Program-made: the position numbers and the translations under genes
NCBI RefSeq assembly: GCF_005938125.1
Contig: NZ_VCQN01000003.1
Coordinates: 434,001-498,000 of the forward strand
Source of the DNA: Bacillus sp. BHET2
GTDB lineage: Bacteria; Bacillota; Bacilli; Bacillales; Bacillaceae_B
Length of the DNA stretch: 64,000 bases
Reading direction: 5' to 3'
In this document: positions 59,207 through 64,000 of the stretch, in pieces
How positions within the stretch are numbered: position 1 is the first letter of the stretch
Layout of the letters: each line of letters opens with the position of its first letter
The notes under the pieces: generated by a model
Told to the model about the DNA's origin: nothing
What the model saw: the letters and a program-made list of their open reading frames with translations, nothing else
Databases searched by the model: none

Positions 59207-59932
59207 ATGAGTTCATACAGGATTGCTCTTGCCGGAAATCCGAATACAGGAAAAAGCACGTTATTCAATCTATTGACGGGTTTGCGCCAGCATACAGGAA
59301 ATTGGCCTGGTAAGACGGTTATACACGCGGAAGGTGAGTTCAAACACAATGATACGGATTTCACGATTGTCGATTTACCTGGTACGTACTCTCTTTATTC
59401 CAACTCAACCGATGAAGAAGTAGCACGGGATTACATTGTCTTTGATAAACCGGATGTGACACTTGTTGTACTGGATGCCACTTCATTGGAAAGAAATATG
59501 AACCTTGCACTTCAAGTAATGGAAATGACAGATCGGGTCATCGTAGCCTTGAATTTAATGGATGAAGCAAAGAAAAAGGGAATCGAAGTGAATAGTGAAT
59601 TGCTTAGCAAGAAGCTTGGGGTTCCTGTTGTGAAGATATCAGCAAGAAATAATACGGGAATCAAGGAACTATTGGATGTAGTTCATGAAATGTCAAAGGG
59701 AAATGTACCAACGGATCCATATCGTATGACGTATTCAGATGAAATCGAAACAAAGATTGAAGAACTGGCACCTAAGGTAAGGCAGATGATTGGTGATGAG
59801 TTTCCGATTCGATGGATTTCCTTGCGTTTATTAGATGGAGATGAAAGTATTCTCAACTCGTTGAATGATTACTTTCAAAAGGAACGAAAGAGAGGAGGAT
59901 ATTCCAATGTCTCAATCAATGCAACCACATGA
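59207..59932 (+). CDS. feoB: FeoB N-terminal GTPase domain as a separate protein
   Basis: 241 residues from ATG 59207 behind GGAGGTG. G motifs: G1 GNPNTGKST, G2 in QHTGNWPGKTV, G3 DLPGTYSLYS, G4 NLMD, G5 SARNNTG, then the helical GDI-like domain. It stops after ~240 residues, so it lacks all membrane helices of standard FeoB (about 700). The next gene supplies them and overlaps it by 26 bp. It controls Fe2+ entry by GTP binding. The overlap has its own start and ribosome site, so this is a natural two-gene FeoB rather than a recent frameshift. Confidence 0.92.
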   Translation: MSSYRIALAGNPNTGKSTLFNLLTGLRQHTGNWPGKTVIHAEGEFKHNDTDFTIVDLPGTYSLYSNSTDEEVARDYIVFDKPDVTLVVLDATSLERNMNLALQVMEMTDRVIVALNLMDEAKKKGIEVNSELLSKKLGVPVVKISARNNTGIKELLDVVHEMSKGNVPTDPYRMTYSDEIETKIEELAPKVRQMIGDEFPIRWISLRLLDGDESILNSLNDYFQKERKRGGYSNVSINATT

Positions 59933-61310
59933 GGGAGATCAATCCCTGGCTCATTTGTTCAATCATGCAAAAGGGATGTCGAGTGCCAATCTCCGGGATG
60001 AGATTGTAGAAAACATTTATTCAACGAGCAGAGGAATCTGCAAAGAAGCTGTAAAGTACAAAAGCAAAGAGCGAATCCATTCGGAAAAACTTGATAAAGT
60101 GTTAACTTCCCCGATTTGGGGATTCCCGATCATGCTTGCGATGCTTGGAGCCGTCTTCTATCTGACCATAGCAGGTGCGAATGTTCCATCTAGCATGCTT
60201 GCTCAAGGATTCGCATGGCTGGAAGGGCAACTGACCCTGCTCTTCGCCGCCATGAATGCACCTGAGTGGCTGCATGGAGTACTGGTTCTCGGTTTCTTCA
60301 GGGGAACGGGCTGGGTAATCAGTGTTATGCTTCCTCCTATGGCCATATTCTTTCCAGCATTTGCACTACTTGAGAACTACGGATATTTACCGAGGGTGGC
60401 ATTTAACATGGATCGCCTCTTTAAGAAAGCAGGCGGCCACGGTAAACAGTCATTGACGATGGCCATGGGATTCGGCTGTAACGCAGCAGCTATCATGTCT
60501 ACTCGAATTATAGAATCGCCAAGAGAACGGATGCTGGCCATTCTTACGAATAACTTTGTTCCGTGTAATGGAAGATGGCCGACGCTTATCTTACTGGCTT
60601 CGCTATTTATGGCAGCAGGATATGCTGGTGGTATGGCTTCCCTTGTGACAGCAGGAACTGTTATGTCAATGGTGTTGATCGGGATTGTTGTAACCATTAG
60701 CGTTTCATGGGTGCTGTCCAAAACAGCACTTAAAGGAGTACCGACTCATTATACACTTGAGTTACCACCTTACCGTCGTCCGAAAATCTGGAATACGGTA
60801 TTACGCTCTAGTATTGATAAGTCTTGGTATGTGTTAAAGAGAGCCGTGATTGTTGCCGCACCTGCATCGATCATCACGTGGATCATCGCCAATATTTTCA
60901 TAGGCGACACGAGCATTCTCATGCATTTTGTCAATTTCCTTGATCCATTTGGGCAGGCTCTTGGAATGGATGGCTTCATCATGGCAGCCTTTATCATCGG
61001 GCTCCCTGCCAATGAAATTGTCGTCCCCATCTTAATCATGGCGTATCTCTCTCAAGGAGCTATGTTGGAGCTTGATGATTTAACAGAATTAAAGGCGGTT
61101 TTCGTCAGCCACGGATGGACTTGGTTAACGGCACTGAATATGATGCTATTTTCGTTACTTCACTTCCCATGCGGAACGACCCTTGTGAATATTTACAAGG
61201 AAACGAAAAGCAAGAAATGGACGTTCCTGGCGTTTGCGATTCCAACTGCAATTGCCATCGGAGTTACATTCTTAGTAGCGACTATTGTGAAAGCAATGGG
61301 TTGGGTGTAA
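59907..61310 (+). CDS. FeoB membrane (channel) domain as a separate protein
   Basis: 467 residues from ATG 59907 behind AGAGGAGG. Two Gate (nucleoside-recognition-like) modules: GFFRGTGWVISVMLPPMAIFF...MGFGCNAAAIMSTRIIESPRERMLAILTNNFVPCNGRWPTLILL, including the conserved Cys residues in GFGC and PCNGR that line the Fe2+ path, and the second near GLPANEIVVPILIMAY. It begins inside the end of the FeoB GTPase gene. Together they make ferrous iron permease. A strong terminator follows. Confidence 0.93.
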   Translation: MSQSMQPHEGDQSLAHLFNHAKGMSSANLRDEIVENIYSTSRGICKEAVKYKSKERIHSEKLDKVLTSPIWGFPIMLAMLGAVFYLTIAGANVPSSMLAQGFAWLEGQLTLLFAAMNAPEWLHGVLVLGFFRGTGWVISVMLPPMAIFFPAFALLENYGYLPRVAFNMDRLFKKAGGHGKQSLTMAMGFGCNAAAIMSTRIIESPRERMLAILTNNFVPCNGRWPTLILLASLFMAAGYAGGMASLVTAGTVMSMVLIGIVVTISVSWVLSKTALKGVPTHYTLELPPYRRPKIWNTVLRSSIDKSWYVLKRAVIVAAPASIITWIIANIFIGDTSILMHFVNFLDPFGQALGMDGFIMAAFIIGLPANEIVVPILIMAYLSQGAMLELDDLTELKAVFVSHGWTWLTALNMMLFSLLHFPCGTTLVNIYKETKSKKWTFLAFAIPTAIAIGVTFLVATIVKAMGWV

Positions 61311-61325
61311 ATACAGATTCAGAAA

Positions 61326-61359
61326 GCAAACCCTCTTTTAAAAGGGGGTTTGTTTTTTT
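61326..61359 (+). terminator. rho-independent terminator of the feo operon
   Basis: CAAACCCTCTTTT / AAAAGGGGGTTTG hairpin (with G-T pairs) followed by eight T residues, 15 bp after the stop. Confidence 0.85.
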
Positions 61360-61433
61360 TATATAACTGAAAGGTCCTATAAAAAGTGTTACGATAAAGA
61401 CAATAAGAAGTAGATGTATTGAAGGAGTAAACG

Positions 61434-62042
61434 ATGAAAGAATACTATTATGATAAATTATTGAACATAAAAACGCGGCAGAATCAAATAGGATTCCATC
61501 GATCATTTCACTATCATCGCTACGAACCTACTCCATATGTTGCACTCGAGGAATTATTTCAACAATATAAGTTGAAGAGCAGTGACCGGGTGGTTGATTT
61601 TGGTTGTGGGAAAGGTCGATTGAATTTTTTCATTCATCATCTTTTTCAATCGACCGCGATCGGGGTGGAGATGAACGACGAGTTTTATGATGAAGCCATG
61701 GAGAACCTGACAAACTATCGTCAAAAAGCGAAAGTTCTAGGAGGAACTATTTCTTTCGAACATTGCCTGGCAGAGGAATATGCTGTTCATCGGAAGGATA
61801 ACCGCTTCTATTTTTTTAATCCGTTTTCTGTTCAAATTTTCATGAAGATCCTCAATAACATTCTCCTTTCGGTCGAAACCTTTCCACGTGACATTGAGAT
61901 ATTACTCTATTACAGCTCTGATGACTATGTTCATTATTTGGAGGATCACCCTTTATTTGAATTGAAAAAAGAGATCCATTTGTCTGGAGAATATGAACAG
62001 AATGAGTACGAGCGATTTTTGGTGTATGGGTTGATGTATTGA
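61434..62042 (+). CDS. class I SAM-dependent methyltransferase
   Basis: 202 residues. SAM motif I: SDRVVDFGCGKGRLNFFIHHLF (about 50-71), acidic post-I residue in IGVEMNDEF, and RFYFFNPFSVQIF like motif IV (NPPF-type). GGAG precedes the ATG. Substrate unknown; the NPF element hints at an amino-group target but is not decisive. The next gene starts 93 bp later. Confidence 0.88.
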   Translation: MKEYYYDKLLNIKTRQNQIGFHRSFHYHRYEPTPYVALEELFQQYKLKSSDRVVDFGCGKGRLNFFIHHLFQSTAIGVEMNDEFYDEAMENLTNYRQKAKVLGGTISFEHCLAEEYAVHRKDNRFYFFNPFSVQIFMKILNNILLSVETFPRDIEILLYYSSDDYVHYLEDHPLFELKKEIHLSGEYEQNEYERFLVYGLMY

Positions 62043-62135
62043 GAAAAAAGAAAAACAGTCAGAATTTTTGATTTATACGCGTTCATATTGGAGAATAGGG
62101 ATAGAAGATCCAGAAAAGAAGAGGAGGCGGATGAA

Positions 62136-63053
62136 TTGAGAATTTTAGTTGTAGGTGCAGGTGCTGTTGGAGGTTACTTCGGAGGTAGGTTGATAGAGAA
62201 GGGTGAAGATGTCACTTTTCTTGTTCGGGAAAAAAGAGAGCATCAGCTGAAAGAACATGGATTACATATCGAAAGCATCCATGGCGATTTTCAATGTATG
62301 CCGCAAACCTTGAGAGCAGAAGAAAAAGCAGAGCCTTTTGATGCCATTATTCTATCAACCAAGGCTTATCATCTTACAGGAGCAATCGAAAGTCTTCACT
62401 CCTTTGTTGGAGAGCATACGATGATCCTCCCGTTATTAAACGGAATGTCCCACGTAGATGACTTGATAGAAGCCTTCGGTGAAGAAAAGGTAATAGGTGG
62501 CCTTTGCTTTGTCGAGTCGACGTTGGACGAAAAAGGAAACGTCATTCAGACAAGTCCTATTCATGATCTTGTGTTTGGGGAGAGAAGTGGCGAACGAACA
62601 GAAAGAATCATGAGCCTTGAACAGGCATTTTCAGGAACGAAAGCAAACTTCCGATTATCAGACACCATCGAGCAGGATATGTGGCATAAATATTTATTCA
62701 TCACTACATTATCAGGTGTCACGTCCCTCCACCGTGCACCGATTGGTCCGATTAGAGAAACCACGGATGGAGCAGACAGAATCAAAGCGGTCCTTTCACA
62801 AGCAGCAACAATCATGAGGAATATTGAGGCGCCTCTCGCTGAAAATATTGAAAGCGCTCAATACGATAAAATCAGCCAAATGGGATATAGTATGAAATCT
62901 TCCTTACAGCGTGATATGGAAAAAAATCTTGCCGTGGAAGCCGATCATTTATACGGCTATTTATTGGAGGCAGCCGAAAAACAGCAGGTAAAAGCTCCTG
63001 ATTTGGGCTTGATTTATGGAAATTTAAAAATTTATGAGATTGCCAATAAATAA
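62136..63053 (+). CDS. ketopantoate reductase family protein (PanE/ApbA)
   Basis: 305 residues. The start is TTG 62136, eight bases after GAGGAGG and directly before the Rossmann motif LRILVVGAGAVGGYFGGRL; upstream in-frame codons lack a site. The ketopantoate reductase signature includes TKAYHL, PLLNGMSHVDDL and the C-terminal domain with ...KYLFITTLSGVTSLHRAPIGPIRE and SSLQRDMEKN, where Lys/Asn/Ser/Glu contact the substrate. NADPH reduces 2-ketopantoate to pantoate in coenzyme A synthesis, though genomes often carry several paralogues with other substrates. Confidence 0.9.
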   Translation: MRILVVGAGAVGGYFGGRLIEKGEDVTFLVREKREHQLKEHGLHIESIHGDFQCMPQTLRAEEKAEPFDAIILSTKAYHLTGAIESLHSFVGEHTMILPLLNGMSHVDDLIEAFGEEKVIGGLCFVESTLDEKGNVIQTSPIHDLVFGERSGERTERIMSLEQAFSGTKANFRLSDTIEQDMWHKYLFITTLSGVTSLHRAPIGPIRETTDGADRIKAVLSQAATIMRNIEAPLAENIESAQYDKISQMGYSMKSSLQRDMEKNLAVEADHLYGYLLEAAEKQQVKAPDLGLIYGNLKIYEIANK

Positions 63054-63062
63054 GAATGAAGG

Positions 63063-63100
63063 ACATCAAATGCCTGTGAAGGGTGTTTGGTGTTTTTTTT
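63063..63100 (+). terminator. rho-independent terminator
   Basis: ACATCAAATGCCT / AGGGTGTTTGGTGT hairpin with G-T pairs, 4-nt loop, eight T residues. Confidence 0.75.
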
Positions 63101-63247
63101 GTTCAGCTGTTCATTATTTCGGGAAAATCAGTAGCTGATTCAGCTAGAATCCCCATGACAAAGACTTCTTCTGAAAAAATGGAAACCATTCCCCAAAATG
63201 AAACGTATATAACACTATAAACCAGCCAATCCGAAAAGGAGGACTAC

Positions 63248-63412
63248 ATGAACAAACTAATCGGAATAAGCGCACTGCTCGTACTCATCGCAACCATCAC
63301 CATCTGGCTCACAACCAACGCCACCAACGCTCTCACACTACTGGCAGCTTACGGAATCATCCTATCCTTCCTCGTCTACTTTTCATTCTTTAGTATCAAG
63401 AAACGCCAATAA
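63248..63412 (+). CDS. small two-helix membrane protein
   Basis: 54 residues; ATG eight bases after AAAAGGAGG. Two hydrophobic helices (about 4-22 and 30-49) and a basic end (IKKRQ). The codons are strongly C-ending (ATC, ACC, CTC, AAC), unlike most neighbours. I do not recognise the family. A 75-bp palindrome begins four bases after the stop. Confidence 0.6.
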   Translation: MNKLIGISALLVLIATITIWLTTNATNALTLLAAYGIILSFLVYFSFFSIKKRQ

Positions 63413-63415
63413 AAG

Positions 63416-63490
63416 AGGGACGGACCTCCACCCACCCCATGTACCTAATCAGAACGTTGATTTAACAGCACATCGGAAAGGTCCGTCCCT
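63416..63490. repeat. AGGGACGGACC palindrome, long class (75 bp)
   Basis: AAAAGAGGGACGGACCTCC ... GGAAAGGTCCGTCCCTCC between a rightward small gene and the leftward anmK end. The centre is unlike other copies. Confidence 0.85.
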
Positions 63491-63554
63491 CCTAAATGTT
63501 TGCGAGAGTGTCTGTTTATAGTCAGGATTTTATGATGGACTATGTTCTACGCAA

Positions 63555-64000
63555 TTATCTTAATCCGGGGACGGGAGTGATGGACCCTAATATGACGGGC
63601 TTACTTGCTCCGGTTGCTCTTGGGACATTACCCGGATTACTATGAAGTGTTTCGTTTGCAAGGAGGGCAAAGGCAATCGCTTCTTTCGCATCTGAAGAAT
63701 AACCGATGTCTTCCTGGATGAGAACCGTTAACTCTGGCAAGAGCTCCCGGATCATTCGTAGAAGCGTCTCATTATAGCTCCCGCCGCCGCCAACGATGAC
63801 TTCATTCACGACGTGCTCAGGCAAAATGAATCGCTTGTAAGCATCGGCAATGGTAAGTGCTGTGAAGTGAGTGGCAGTCGCGATTAAGTCTTCTTTTGGA
63901 AGATGCCCAAACTCCTCGAGGATCCGATTCACGAATACCTCACCAAACAACTCCCGACCAGTGGATTTAGGAGGAACCTTGAGGAAGAAATCCTTCTCCC
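63555..64000 (-). CDS. anmK: anhydro-N-acetylmuramic acid kinase, C-terminal part (5' end outside window)
   Basis: The last ~148 codons of a leftward gene that runs past the right edge. Recognised by [19 protein letters not shown], the conserved glycine motif [17 protein letters not shown], and [33 protein letters not shown], all typical of AnmK. The enzyme hydrolyses and phosphorylates anhMurNAc during cell-wall recycling. It is convergent with the small membrane gene. Confidence 0.92.
   Translation of the reverse strand, partial: EKDFFLKVPPKSTGRELFGEVFVNRILEEFGHLPKEDLIATATHFTALTIADAYKRFILPEHVVNEVIVGGGGSYNETLLRMIRELLPELTVLIQEDIGYSSDAKEAIAFALLANETLHSNPGNVPRATGASKPVILGSITPVPGLR

Overview
The window reads as the chromosome of a low-to-moderate-GC, Gram-positive spore former of the Bacillaceae. 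Supporting signs are strong AGGAGG-type ribosome binding sites with frequent TTG and GTG starts, SigA-type promoters, a CotA-like spore-coat laccase, a KinB-like sensor kinase, a B. subtilis YfkO-like nitroreductase, a DbpA/YxiN-type helicase, and sugar ABC importers without their own ATPase. There is no rRNA, tRNA, intact IS element, prophage or CRISPR array. It looks like a gene-dense chromosomal region, with an accessory flavour from about 20 to 46 kb, where small regulator/effector pairs and repeats accumulate.

Layout. 0-2 kb: the end of dbpA, then an intergenic zone with a broken chemotaxis-receptor fragment between two arrays of five 20-bp repeats. 2-12 kb: a divergent sugar cluster (LacI regulator, two permeases and a binding lipoprotein leftward; GH3 beta-glucosidase and GH94 phosphorylase rightward) that matches the Listeria innocua beta-1,2-glucan (sophorooligosaccharide) locus. 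Two identical, oppositely oriented 16-bp operators sit on its two divergent promoters. 12.7-15.8 kb: an ECF sigma / zinc anti-sigma / two membrane-protein operon. 16-17.7 kb: hflX behind a long leader that looks like a ribosome-controlled attenuator. 17.7-18.9 kb: a six-repeat PLL-like beta-propeller with a possible SigK promoter. 19-25 kb: an AGCS symporter, a GntR/DUF1648 pair, DUF402, two membrane transporters and DUF488. 25.8-30.4 kb: a transglutaminase lipoprotein, a GGDEF-EAL protein and a PhnA-like protein. 30.5-35.8 kb: a LolD/MacB-type ATPase coupled to a 1520-residue FtsX-like permease fused to an M1 metallopeptidase. 36-46 kb: many one- or two-gene units (HxlR/VOC, GNAT, gabD, MDR oxidoreductase, HTH plus membrane protein, monoamine oxidase, ArsR and SRPBCC genes both separate and fused, AraC/GyrI). 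46-54.9 kb: cotA, a DMT exporter, a beta-lactamase-like hydrolase, an ECF-like sigma with a ClpP, and a C45 hydrolase. 55-64 kb: an XRE regulator with a KinB-like kinase, nitroreductase, GNAT, feoA with a feoB split into two genes, a methyltransferase, ketopantoate reductase and the 3' end of anmK.

Two repeat themes run through the window. The first is a palindrome family with AGGGACGGACC / GGTCCGTCCCT arms: twelve complete copies in two size classes (28-33 bp and 61-75 bp) and three half copies, nearly always just after a gene end. The second is a set of three arrays, each of five units at a 20-21 bp period. Two decayed ABC-ATPase fragments were also found in intergenic DNA.

All calls come from reading sequence and recognising families; no database search was run.
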